DNA of 7,296 bases, from NCBI GenBank assembly GCA_022563215.1, contig JADFNT010000082.1, positions 1 through 7,296 on the forward strand, given 5' to 3'. Origin of the DNA: Pseudomonadota bacterium. Lineage in GTDB: Bacteria > Pseudomonadota > Alphaproteobacteria > Rhodospirillales > Casp-alpha2. The position numbers and the translations under genes are program-made. The first letter of the stretch is position 1. Each line of letters starts with the position of its first letter. The notes beneath the pieces are model-generated. The model had not been told where the DNA came from. It made no database searches and was given only the letters and a program-made list of their open reading frames with translations. Of this stretch, positions 1 through 5,616 are shown in pieces.

Positions 1-1026
1 TTCGTCGTCGCCACCGGGTCGTCGCCCTTCGTGCCGCCGATCCCGGGCCTCGAAGAAGCGGGCTATGACACCAACGAGACGATTTTTTACGCCGACGATC
101 TGCCGGGGCACCTTATCGTCATCGGCGGCGGGCCCATCGGCGTCGAGCTGGCGCAGGCGCACCGCAACTTAGGATCCCGGGTGACGGTGCTGGAGATATT
201 CACCATCATGCCCCAGGACGACCCCGAGCTGGTCGACGTGGTGCGCCGCGGGCTGGCCGCCGAGGGCGTCGACATCCAGGAAGGCGCCGGCGTCAAAAGC
301 GCCCGCAAAACGTCCTCCGGCGTCGCGGTCACCGTTGAGGACCGGGAAAACGGCGGGCCTGAGAGGACCATCGAAGGCTCCCGCATCCTCGTCGCCGCCG
401 GCCGCCGTGCCAACGTCCAGGGGCTGGACCTGGAAAAAGCCGGCATCGCCTATTCGGACAAGGGCATCGAGGTCGATGCCCGCCTGCGCACCACCAACAA
501 GCGGGTGTTCGCCATCGGCGACGTCATCGGCGGCCTGCAATTCACCCACGTCGCCGGTTACCATGCCGGGGTCGTGCTCAAGAACGCGCTGTTCCGGTGG
601 CCGGCCAAGGCCGATCACCGGGCCGTTCCCTGGGTCACCTATACGGACCCCGAGTTGGCCCAGGTCGGCCTGACCGAGAAACAGGCGCAAAAGGCCGGCT
701 TTGAGTTTCGAATCCTGCGCTGGCCTTTCCACGAAAACGACCGCGCCCAGGCCGAAGCCGCCACCCAAGGCCTAATCAAGGCCGTGGTCCGGCCCAACGG
801 CCACATCCTCGGCTGCGGCATTGCCGGGGCCCATGCCGGCGAGCTGATCCACACCTGGGTGCTGGCCATGAGCCGCAGGATCAAGGTCGGCGCCATCGCC
901 CAGATGGTCGCCCCCTATCCGACTCTGGGCGAGGTCTCCAAGCGCGCCGCGGGCAGTTTCTACACGCCGTCGCTGTTCAGCGAACGGACGCGCAGGATCG
1001 TCAGGTTCCTGGGCCGGTTCGGCTGA
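1..1026 (+). CDS. FAD-dependent pyridine nucleotide-disulfide oxidoreductase (Lpd/MerA-like), C-terminal part
   Basis: The reading frame is open from base 1, so the gene starts before the window; 341 codons are visible. The first residues (VVATGSSP) are the conserved ATG motif of class I flavoprotein disulfide reductases. An NAD(P)-binding Rossmann motif follows (VIGGGPIGVELA, about visible residues 40-51) with Glu at the end of the second strand (VTVLE), which usually favours NADH. The second FAD motif is FAIGDVIGG (about 170-178), and the dimerisation domain fills the remainder. Family members move electrons between NAD(P)H, FAD and a disulfide or other acceptor in the cytoplasm. The redox CxxxxC pair, if present, lies upstream of the window. 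In the C-terminal active-site motif, where dihydrolipoamide dehydrogenase and glutathione reductase carry His-Pro, this protein has APYPTLGE: Tyr replaces His and the Glu is kept. It is therefore probably not a classical Lpd. The substrate cannot be named. Confidence 0.9.
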   Translation, partial: FVVATGSSPFVPPIPGLEEAGYDTNETIFYADDLPGHLIVIGGGPIGVELAQAHRNLGSRVTVLEIFTIMPQDDPELVDVVRRGLAAEGVDIQEGAGVKSARKTSSGVAVTVEDRENGGPERTIEGSRILVAAGRRANVQGLDLEKAGIAYSDKGIEVDARLRTTNKRVFAIGDVIGGLQFTHVAGYHAGVVLKNALFRWPAKADHRAVPWVTYTDPELAQVGLTEKQAQKAGFEFRILRWPFHENDRAQAEAATQGLIKAVVRPNGHILGCGIAGAHAGELIHTWVLAMSRRIKVGAIAQMVAPYPTLGEVSKRAAGSFYTPSLFSERTRRIVRFLGRFG

Positions 1027-1041
1027 CGGGGGCGCCCTCCC

Positions 1042-1074
1042 CCCGGCTTGGACCCGGCTTCGGTCCGGCTTGGG
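1042..1074. repeat. three tandem 11-bp repeats (CCCGGCTTGGA type)
   Basis: Three consecutive 11-bp units read CCCGGCTTGGA, CCCGGCTTCGG and TCCGGCTTGGG. All share the core CCGGCTT, spaced about one helical turn. They fill most of the 80-bp gap between the oxidoreductase stop and the histidine kinase start. Part of the array can also fold (GGACC at 1050-1054 pairing with GGTCC at 1062-1066), but no T-tract follows, so it is not a standard terminator. Same-face binding sites for a regulator are possible; this is inference. Confidence 0.55.
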
Positions 1075-1106
1075 AAAAACACTTCGTTTGAGGTAGGCTG
1101 AAGACG

Positions 1107-2525
1107 ATGTCGGAAACCGAGACAAGGCCGCACCGTCCGCGATTCCTGCACAGTTTGTCGTTTAAGCTGCTGTTGCTGACGGTGTTCTTCGTCATGCTGG
1201 CGGAATTCCTGATCTGGACGCCGTCCGTGGCCCGATACCGCAAGGTCTATCTCGAGGAAAACATCGCCCGCGCCCACCTCAGCATGCTGGCGATCGAGAA
1301 CATGCCCGAAAGAAAGGTCGAAAAGGCCCTGGAAGAAACGCTTCTGTTCCACACCGAGGCCTACGGCATCGTCGTCAACCGCCCCGACCGGCGGATGTTG
1401 ATGGTGTCCAAGGACATGCCGCCGAAGATCGATTTGACCATCGATCTGCGCCAGGACACCTTTTTTGGCTGGATCCGCCAAGCGTATTCGACCCTGTCGC
1501 AAAACGAAAACCGCATTCTCCGCGTCCTCGGCCCGTCGCCCAAGGACCCGAAGGTAATGGTCGAGGTGCTGATCGACGAATGGCCCATGCGGGCCGCGAT
1601 GCTGGATTATTCCGGCCGTATCCTGAACCTGTCGATCGTCATCTCGCTTTTTACCGCCTGCCTAGTTTACCTGTCGCTGCACTTGCTGATGGTCCGGCCG
1701 ATGCGGCAAATCACCGAAAGCATGGCGCTGTTTCGCGCCGAGCCCGAAAACAGCGCCCGGGTAATACAACCGAGCCGGCGGACCGATGAAGTCGGCATCG
1801 CCCAGCGCGAGCTGGCGGTGATGCAGGACGAATTGCGCGCCGCGCTTCAGCAAAAAACGCGGTTGGCGGCGCTCGGGGCCGCCGTTGCCAAGATCAACCA
1901 CGACCTGCGCAACAGCCTGGCGACGGCGGTGCTGGCGTCGGACAAGCTGGCCGACATCGACGACCCGGAAGTCAAAAGAGTGATGCCGAGGCTCTTGTCC
2001 GCCATCGACCGGGCCGTGGGCCTGTGCACCCAGACCCTGAGATACGTCAGCGACACCGAACCGCACCTCGACATCAGCCGCTTCAAGCTCAAGGGTCTGG
2101 TCGACGAAGCCGGCGGGACGGTGACGTCCTATTGCGAGGAAGAAGGGGCGTTCCGATGGCAGTCCGACGTTGCCGATGACTTGGAGCTGGAAGCCGACCG
2201 CGAGCAGCTTTTCCGGGGCCTCACCAACCTCGGCCAGAACGCGCTTGAGGCCGGGGCCAGGAATGTCCTCGTCCGCGCAACCCTAGAAGACGGCTGGATC
2301 ATCATCGATGTCGTCGATGACGGGCCCGGCCTGGCTCCGGAAGCTAGGGAAAAACTGTTCCAGCCCTTCGCCGGGTCGGCCAGGGACGGCGGCACCGGGC
2401 TCGGCCTGGTGATCGTCCGCGACATCGCCCGCGCCCACGGCGGCGACGTAACCCTGATCGATCCGCCGGAAGGCAGCCCGTTCCAGGGCGCCGGCTTCCG
2501 CATTAAGCTGCCCGAAAAACAATGA
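1107..2525 (+). CDS. membrane-bound HAMP sensor histidine kinase
   Basis: A complete 472-residue sensor kinase that should autophosphorylate on His in response to an envelope signal and pass the phosphate to a response regulator. The order is: a short basic cytoplasmic N-terminus, membrane helix 1 (about 17-37), a periplasmic sensor region of about 130 residues with no recognised fold, membrane helix 2 (about 171-196), a HAMP linker (about 197-250), then the dimerisation helix with the H-box INHDLRNS (His265). The ATP-binding domain shows an N-box (LTNLGQNALEAGA, Asn374 and Asn378), a G1 box (VVDDGPGLA, from 402) and a G2 box (GGTGLGLVIV, from 428). All catalytic motifs are intact. A GAGGT sequence at 1090-1094 lies 12 bases before the ATG, a little far for a ribosome site. 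No response regulator is in view; tam follows after one base, so the two share a transcript. The signal and partner are unknown. Confidence 0.93.
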   Translation: MSETETRPHRPRFLHSLSFKLLLLTVFFVMLAEFLIWTPSVARYRKVYLEENIARAHLSMLAIENMPERKVEKALEETLLFHTEAYGIVVNRPDRRMLMVSKDMPPKIDLTIDLRQDTFFGWIRQAYSTLSQNENRILRVLGPSPKDPKVMVEVLIDEWPMRAAMLDYSGRILNLSIVISLFTACLVYLSLHLLMVRPMRQITESMALFRAEPENSARVIQPSRRTDEVGIAQRELAVMQDELRAALQQKTRLAALGAAVAKINHDLRNSLATAVLASDKLADIDDPEVKRVMPRLLSAIDRAVGLCTQTLRYVSDTEPHLDISRFKLKGLVDEAGGTVTSYCEEEGAFRWQSDVADDLELEADREQLFRGLTNLGQNALEAGARNVLVRATLEDGWIIIDVVDDGPGLAPEAREKLFQPFAGSARDGGTGLGLVIVRDIARAHGGDVTLIDPPEGSPFQGAGFRIKLPEKQ

Positions 2526-2526
2526 C

Positions 2527-3291
2527 ATGGCCCATGTCTGGAGCCCCGGCCAATACCTGAAATTCGCCGGCCACCGGCTGCGCCCGGCGCTCGACCTTCT
2601 GGCCCGCGTCGATGTCGAGGACCCCGGAATCGTCTATGACCTCGGCTGCGGCCCCGGCAATTCGACCATCCTGCTCAAGAACCGCTGGCCGGAGGCGAGC
2701 GTCACCGGGCTCGACAATTCGCCCGACATGCTGGCCCGGGCCGAAAAGGACCATCCCGAACTGTTGTGGGCCGAGGCCGACCTGGCGGATTGGTCGGCGC
2801 CGGTCCCCGCCGACGTTCTGTTTTCCAACGCCGTGCTGCATTGGCTGGACGATCACGGGGCGCGGTTTCCGCGCCTAATGCAGGGCCTGAAGCCCGGCGG
2901 CGTGCTGGCGGTGCAGATGCCGGGCAATTTCGCCGCCCCGTCGCACACCTGCATCCGCGAAGCGGCGGGGCCGTGGCTGGACAAGATCGGGCCGACCCTG
3001 CGTCCGGACCCGGTGGCGTCGCCGGCCGCCTATCACCAAATCCTCAAGCCCGTTGCGGCCGAATTGGATATCTGGGAAACCACCTATATCCAGGAACTCG
3101 AAGGCGACAACGCGGCCGCCGAATGGTTGAAGGGCTCGTACCTGAAACCGGTGCTGGACGCGCTCGATGGCGACGAGAAGGAAGATTTCTTCGCCGCCTA
3201 TTCGGCGCTGGTGCAAAAGGCCTATCCCCGGCGCGCCGACGGCAAGACGCTGTATCCGTTCCGCCGGGTGTTTATCGTCGCCCGGCGTTAG
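2527..3291 (+). CDS. tam: trans-aconitate 2-methyltransferase
   Basis: A 254-residue SAM-dependent class I methyltransferase, the usual length of Tam. Known Tam proteins methylate trans-aconitate, a spontaneous isomer of cis-aconitate that inhibits aconitase, so the enzyme clears a damaged metabolite of the citrate cycle in the cytoplasm. The N-terminus (WSPGQYLKFAGHRLRPALDL) matches the WNPSLYLHFAAERSRPA pattern of E. coli Tam as I remember it. Motif I is DLGCGPGNST (38-47), the acidic SAM-ribose residue is Asp63 in GLDNSPDML, and the later motif is FSNAVLHWLDDH (99-110). The C-terminus LYPFRRVFIVARR also fits the family. The ATG begins one base after the kinase stop and has no good ribosome site of its own, so translation is probably coupled to the kinase gene. 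The enzyme assignment rests on family resemblance; a related methyltransferase with another substrate is possible. Confidence 0.88.
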   Translation: MAHVWSPGQYLKFAGHRLRPALDLLARVDVEDPGIVYDLGCGPGNSTILLKNRWPEASVTGLDNSPDMLARAEKDHPELLWAEADLADWSAPVPADVLFSNAVLHWLDDHGARFPRLMQGLKPGGVLAVQMPGNFAAPSHTCIREAAGPWLDKIGPTLRPDPVASPAAYHQILKPVAAELDIWETTYIQELEGDNAAAEWLKGSYLKPVLDALDGDEKEDFFAAYSALVQKAYPRRADGKTLYPFRRVFIVARR

Positions 3292-3303
3292 TGGGCCCGG
3301 TCT

Positions 3304-3360
3304 CTTTATGAATTTTAATTATTCGCCCTCATAAACAAAATCAACTTTACTCAAACTGAC
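3304..3360. repeat. AT-rich gap with 7-bp inverted repeat
   Basis: Between convergent tam and the minus-strand cluster, roughly 3304-3360 is clearly AT-rich in an otherwise GC-rich window. It contains a perfect inverted repeat, TTTATGA (3305-3311) and TCATAAA (3329-3335), separated by 17 bases. The stem is short and AT-only, so it would be a weak terminator. The shift in composition could mark a remnant of inserted DNA. No gene is visible in 3292-3346. Confidence 0.4.
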
Positions 3361-3378
3361 CCACTACCTGTCGCTGAA

Positions 3379-3395
3379 TTGGTATTTTATACCAA
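3379..3395. repeat. perfect palindrome TTGGTAT-TTT-ATACCAA
   Basis: A 7-bp perfect inverted repeat with a 3-base spacer (TTGGTAT, TTT, ATACCAA) lies just downstream of the minus-strand small ORF. The tight symmetry resembles a dimeric regulator operator or a dispersed intergenic palindrome. It has no GC stem and no T-tract beyond the loop, so it is not a typical terminator. Confidence 0.6.
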
Positions 3396-3404
3396 GGGAC
3401 TGCG

Positions 3405-3596
3405 TTAACAGTCGTCGCCCGGCCGTTGCGGGTCTCCCGAGCGATGACCGGGAGGTGTTCCCGAAGGACGCCGAGGGCCCCGCGCCCGGACCCGGCGCCA
3501 GCCGGCCGCCAAGGCGACGAGCACCAGGGGCGCCGTCCAGAACACCACGGGGTCATAAAAAAATTCAGAGAGTTTTTCCAGCATCTCCCCCATCAT
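3405..3596 (-). CDS. small one-helix membrane protein, frame probably slipped near its middle
   Basis: A 63-codon ORF whose ATG overlaps the stop of the upstream methyltransferase gene as ATGA, a classic sign of translational coupling. A GGGAGG sequence (3598-3603) lies 1 base before the first ATG and 4 bases before a second, adjacent ATG (3591-3593), so the second may be the true start. The N-terminal part reads as a genuine protein: MLEKLSEFFYDP, then a hydrophobic segment (VVFWTAPLVLVALAAGW, about residues 17-33), then basic residues. After about residue 39 the frame becomes rich in Pro, Gly and Arg and loses its G/C third-position bias. The neighbouring frame continues in a more protein-like way (ALGVLREHLPVIARET) as far as a stop at 3347-3349. 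One extra base in the GGGG run at 3478-3481 would explain this. I do not recognise a family. The N-terminal half is probably real; the tail as written is doubtful. Confidence 0.55.
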   Translation of the reverse strand: MMGEMLEKLSEFFYDPVVFWTAPLVLVALAAGWRRVRARGPRRPSGTPPGHRSGDPQRPGDDC

Positions 3597-4270
3597 GCCT
3601 CCCGCCGGCGCCCGAGACGCGGGAAATAGGCGCCCACTTGGCGCTGGTAGCGGCGATAATCCTCCCCGAAGATCCTGATCATGCGCCTTTCCTCGAAGTA
3701 GCCGCCGATCAGCATATAGGCCGTATACATGGCGGTGTAGACGACGTTGTTCAGCGACGGCCCGCTGGTCAGCAAAAACAAAAGCCCGCCGACCAACATC
3801 GGGTGCCGCACCCAGCGGTAAACACCGCTGACGACGAGACGGTGGGTGCCGAAAAGTTCTAAATTCGTCGACGCCCTGGACCCGCCGAACATCACCAGAA
3901 GTCCCCGGTACGCCTGCTTGAAACCCAGAAATTCCGGGTAATCGCTTTGCAGAAAGGCGGTGTAAAGCAAGGCGACGGATCCCAGGTGCAGGACGACAAC
4001 GACCCGCCACAGCCAGTCAGGATAGGCGATCAGCCAATAGTCGTACTCGACGTTCCGCGCCCAGTGCAACGCCGCGATACCGTAATAGAGGGCCCAGTAA
4101 CTGAGCCCGCAATAGACGAGACGCCAGAAATAATCGACGAAAAACGAACCGGTCCAACGGGCCAACGCATTTTTAAAGGGCTCCTGGGCGCCGATGGAAT
4201 GAAGCAGTCCGAAAACGGCGAACGCGGCCATCGACGGTCCGTAATCACCAACAATGGATAAGGCCGTCAA
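3593..4270 (-). CDS. integral membrane methyltransferase, NnrU/MddA-like (ICMT superfamily)
   Basis: A 225-residue multi-pass membrane protein with hydrophobic segments near residues 13-25, 50-68, 88-107 and 158-190. The C-terminal catalytic signature of the isoprenylcysteine/phospholipid methyltransferase superfamily is present: SGVYRWVRHPMLVGG (148-162, with Arg155-His156-Pro157), then EERRMIRIFGEDYRRYQRQV (193-212), which binds SAM at the membrane face. The stretch EFLGFKQAYRGL resembles the DLFGLRQV region of methanethiol S-methyltransferase (MddA), and the overall layout also fits NnrU. MddA makes dimethyl sulfide from methanethiol; whether this protein does so is inference. The start shown is TTG at 4268-4270, six bases after the TPR gene stop. 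An ATG at 4229-4231 (residue 14) is an alternative that keeps the first membrane helix. The gene lies in a minus-strand cluster with the TPR gene before it and a coupled small ORF after it. Confidence 0.8.
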   Translation of the reverse strand: MTALSIVGDYGPSMAAFAVFGLLHSIGAQEPFKNALARWTGSFFVDYFWRLVYCGLSYWALYYGIAALHWARNVEYDYWLIAYPDWLWRVVVVLHLGSVALLYTAFLQSDYPEFLGFKQAYRGLLVMFGGSRASTNLELFGTHRLVVSGVYRWVRHPMLVGGLLFLLTSGPSLNNVVYTAMYTAYMLIGGYFEERRMIRIFGEDYRRYQRQVGAYFPRLGRRREA

Positions 4271-4276
4271 GGCCGA

Positions 4277-4729
4277 TCAGCCTTTATTGCTCGCCTCGTA
4301 GGCCTTGATTGCCTGCTTCAGGTCGTCGAACTCATCGCAGCCGAATGTGCAAACGTCGTCCAGCTTCTTGAGCCGTTCCTTGGCCTTCGCCAGGTTGCCG
4401 GTCCGCAGATAAAGCTCGCCCAGATATTCATTGGCGCCGCGGTGTTCCGGATCGATGGCCAGCGCCTTCTGATAGGCGCCGAGCGCTTGGTCGAATTTCT
4501 TCAGCTTGCGTTGGCTGAAGCCGAGGTAGTTCCAGGCGTCGGCGTTTTGCGAGTCGCCGGCGACCACCTTTTGCAACAGTTCGATGGCGCGGTTGTAGTT
4601 ACCGGCCTTTACCGCCTTTTCGGCGACTGCCAATTTCGAAGGTTTTGACGGACTGGTGGACCCCGCGGCCATCGCCGCCGACACCAGACCGACGCTCAGC
4701 ACGAAGGCCAATAGATACCTGATCAACAT
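4277..4729 (-). CDS. secreted tetratricopeptide-repeat protein
   Basis: A 150-residue exported protein. Residues 1-21 form a Sec signal peptide (MLIRYLLAFVLSVGLVSA) with a likely cut after AMA near residue 21. About three TPR units follow: roughly 31-62, 63-96 (ADAWNYLGFSQRKLKKFDQA, the clearest, ending IDPEH) and 97-127 (NEYLGELYLRTGNLAKAKER). TPR solenoids bind partner proteins, so a periplasmic scaffold or chaperone role is likely; no enzyme motif is seen. The C-terminus has two cysteines spaced CxxxC (Cys127, Cys131) followed by DEFDDLKQAI, which could form a disulfide or bind metal. The ATG has a good ribosome site, GGGGAG at 4739-4744, nine bases upstream. It is the first gene of a cluster with the membrane methyltransferase, so it may act with that protein at the membrane. 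Confidence 0.88.
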   Translation of the reverse strand: MLIRYLLAFVLSVGLVSAAMAAGSTSPSKPSKLAVAEKAVKAGNYNRAIELLQKVVAGDSQNADAWNYLGFSQRKLKKFDQALGAYQKALAIDPEHRGANEYLGELYLRTGNLAKAKERLKKLDDVCTFGCDEFDDLKQAIKAYEASNKG

Positions 4730-4824
4730 GGTTTCTTTCTCCCCTGTGGTTTTTTCGGCCGTGTTTTTTTTGGATGGCGGATCCCGCCTTCAACCTTAAT
4801 TCGGCGGGCCGGAAACCGGACCAT

Positions 4825-4852
4825 ATTAAATTAGAACCAGCCGGAATTACAA
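4825..4852 (-). promoter_or_regulatory. possible sigma-70-like promoter for the TPR gene cluster
   Basis: On the minus strand TTGTAA (4847-4852) and TTTAAT (4825-4830) are separated by 16 bases, in an AT-rich patch about 95 bases before the TPR start codon. The implied leader includes a short hairpin, GGCGG-GAT-CCGCC (4776-4788), and two A-runs. This is a motif match only; the -10 box is imperfect. Confidence 0.3.
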
Positions 4853-4925
4853 AAAAAGAAGTTTTGCGGAGCCGCGGGTTGCCTGGGCCCGCCGAGCGCG
4901 GGGCCGGTTTTGGCCCGGGGGGCCG

Positions 4926-5339
4926 TCAGGCGGGGTGTTTTTCGTGCGCTTCCACATCCTGCGGAATCGTGATCCAGGGTTGTTTGCTGGCGGTCCAGAT
5001 ATGGATGTCCGGCGTCAACGCGCTGGTATCGTCCAACGTCCCGGGCTTGATCGACACCATCCCCTTGCGCCACTCGATTTTATGGTAAATCCGCGTACCG
5101 CACGCCGGGCAGAAGGCGCCGAGCTTGTCCCGCCCGGCGTCGGATTTCGAGGGATAAGTTTTTAGCTCGCCCTGGGTGAGCCGGAAGCCGGCTTCGTTGA
5201 CCACCAGGGCCATCCCGAAGGCGCTTCCCGATTGGCGCTGGCAATCCGCGCAGTGGCAGACGACAAGCTGCGTCGGCGCGCCCGTCACTTCATAGCGGAC
5301 GTCCCCGCACTGGCACCCGCCGGTTAATTTATCAGCCAT
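4926..5339 (-). CDS. GFA-family (CENP-V/GFA) zinc protein
   Basis: A 137-residue protein with the full zinc-ligand pattern of the glutathione-dependent formaldehyde-activating enzyme family: CQC (Cys9, Cys11), CHCADC (Cys28, Cys30, Cys33) and CPAC (Cys77, Cys80). The family fold is a compact beta sandwich holding one or two zinc ions. The founding member was described as binding glutathione and speeding S-hydroxymethylglutathione formation from formaldehyde, but most homologues of this size have no proven reaction, so only the family is claimed. The length is typical and the protein looks complete and cytoplasmic. GGAGGG at 5348-5353 lies eight bases before the ATG. Its first eight bases overlap the end of the upstream 67-codon membrane-protein gene, so the two are probably translated together. 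Confidence 0.9.
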   Translation of the reverse strand: MADKLTGGCQCGDVRYEVTGAPTQLVVCHCADCQRQSGSAFGMALVVNEAGFRLTQGELKTYPSKSDAGRDKLGAFCPACGTRIYHKIEWRKGMVSIKPGTLDDTSALTPDIHIWTASKQPWITIPQDVEAHEKHPA

Positions 5340-5535
5340 GATTTGAACCCTCCGCCCTCCAGCGCTTGTGTTCGGCCCACGTGCCGCCCTTGGGGTGGTT
5401 ATTCCTTATGGCCAGAACCCGGTGGTGGAGATGGTCATCGGCGTCAAACAACTGATCCAAGGTCCGCCCGGCCCGGGCCCGCCAAAATATCACACACAGA
5501 ACCCCGAGAAGGAGATAGAGAATATAACCGGACAT
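5332..5535 (-). CDS. small single-helix membrane protein
   Basis: A 67-residue protein with an N-terminal membrane helix (YILYLLLGVLCVIFW, about residues 4-18) and a charged, His-rich cytoplasmic tail (DADDHLHHRVLAIRNNHP, then WAEHKRWRAE). I do not recognise a family. Coding is supported by the ribosome site AGGGAG eight bases before the ATG, by a start 8 bases inside which the following GFA gene begins, and by balanced amino-acid use. The topology looks like N-terminus out with the tail inside, from the RAR motif after the helix. Five His residues could bind metal, but that is speculation. The overlap with the GFA gene suggests a shared function or at least shared expression. Confidence 0.7.
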   Translation of the reverse strand: MSGYILYLLLGVLCVIFWRARAGRTLDQLFDADDHLHHRVLAIRNNHPKGGTWAEHKRWRAEGSNHG

Positions 5536-5565
5536 GCTTATCGCTCCCTTCGTAACACGACTATT

Positions 5566-5616
5566 TTAGGGGAACAGGCGATGAAGCATATCCCCTAATC
5601 CCCCGCTAATCCCCGA
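5566..5616. repeat. inverted repeat plus tandem CTAATCCCC units behind ggt
   Basis: TTAGGGGA (5566-5573) and TCCCCTAA (5591-5598) are a perfect 8-bp inverted repeat with a 17-base loop. The right arm is part of two direct copies of CTAATCCCC spaced 11 bases apart (from 5595 and 5606); the second copy contains the ggt stop codon. The site lies between the ggt stop and the small membrane gene, both on the minus strand. A hairpin in the RNA is possible, but no T-tract follows on the minus strand, so it is not a clear terminator. Confidence 0.45.

Noticed and set aside
169..768. A 199-codon minus-strand frame under the oxidoreductase.
   Set aside because: It is antisense to a clear flavoprotein with intact motifs; its composition is that of a shadow frame.
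3278..3310. A possible terminator behind tam (GGGCCCGG followed by TCTCTTT).
   Set aside because: No stem of useful length sits directly before the T-rich part; the only symmetric element is the weak AT repeat already listed.
2766..3311. A 181-codon plus-strand frame inside and beyond tam.
   Set aside because: It overlaps tam in another frame, and tam has all the expected methyltransferase motifs; the product is Arg/Gly/Ala-rich without a fold signature.
3455..3862. A 135-codon plus-strand frame opposite the membrane methyltransferase.
   Set aside because: It is antisense to a conserved protein and has no motif or ribosome site worth noting.
4865..4925. GC-rich self-complementary runs behind the GFA gene, such as GGCCC-CCC-GGGCC on the minus strand.
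   Set aside because: Several alternative short stems are possible in such GC-rich sequence and the T-run lies too far away for an intrinsic terminator to be asserted.
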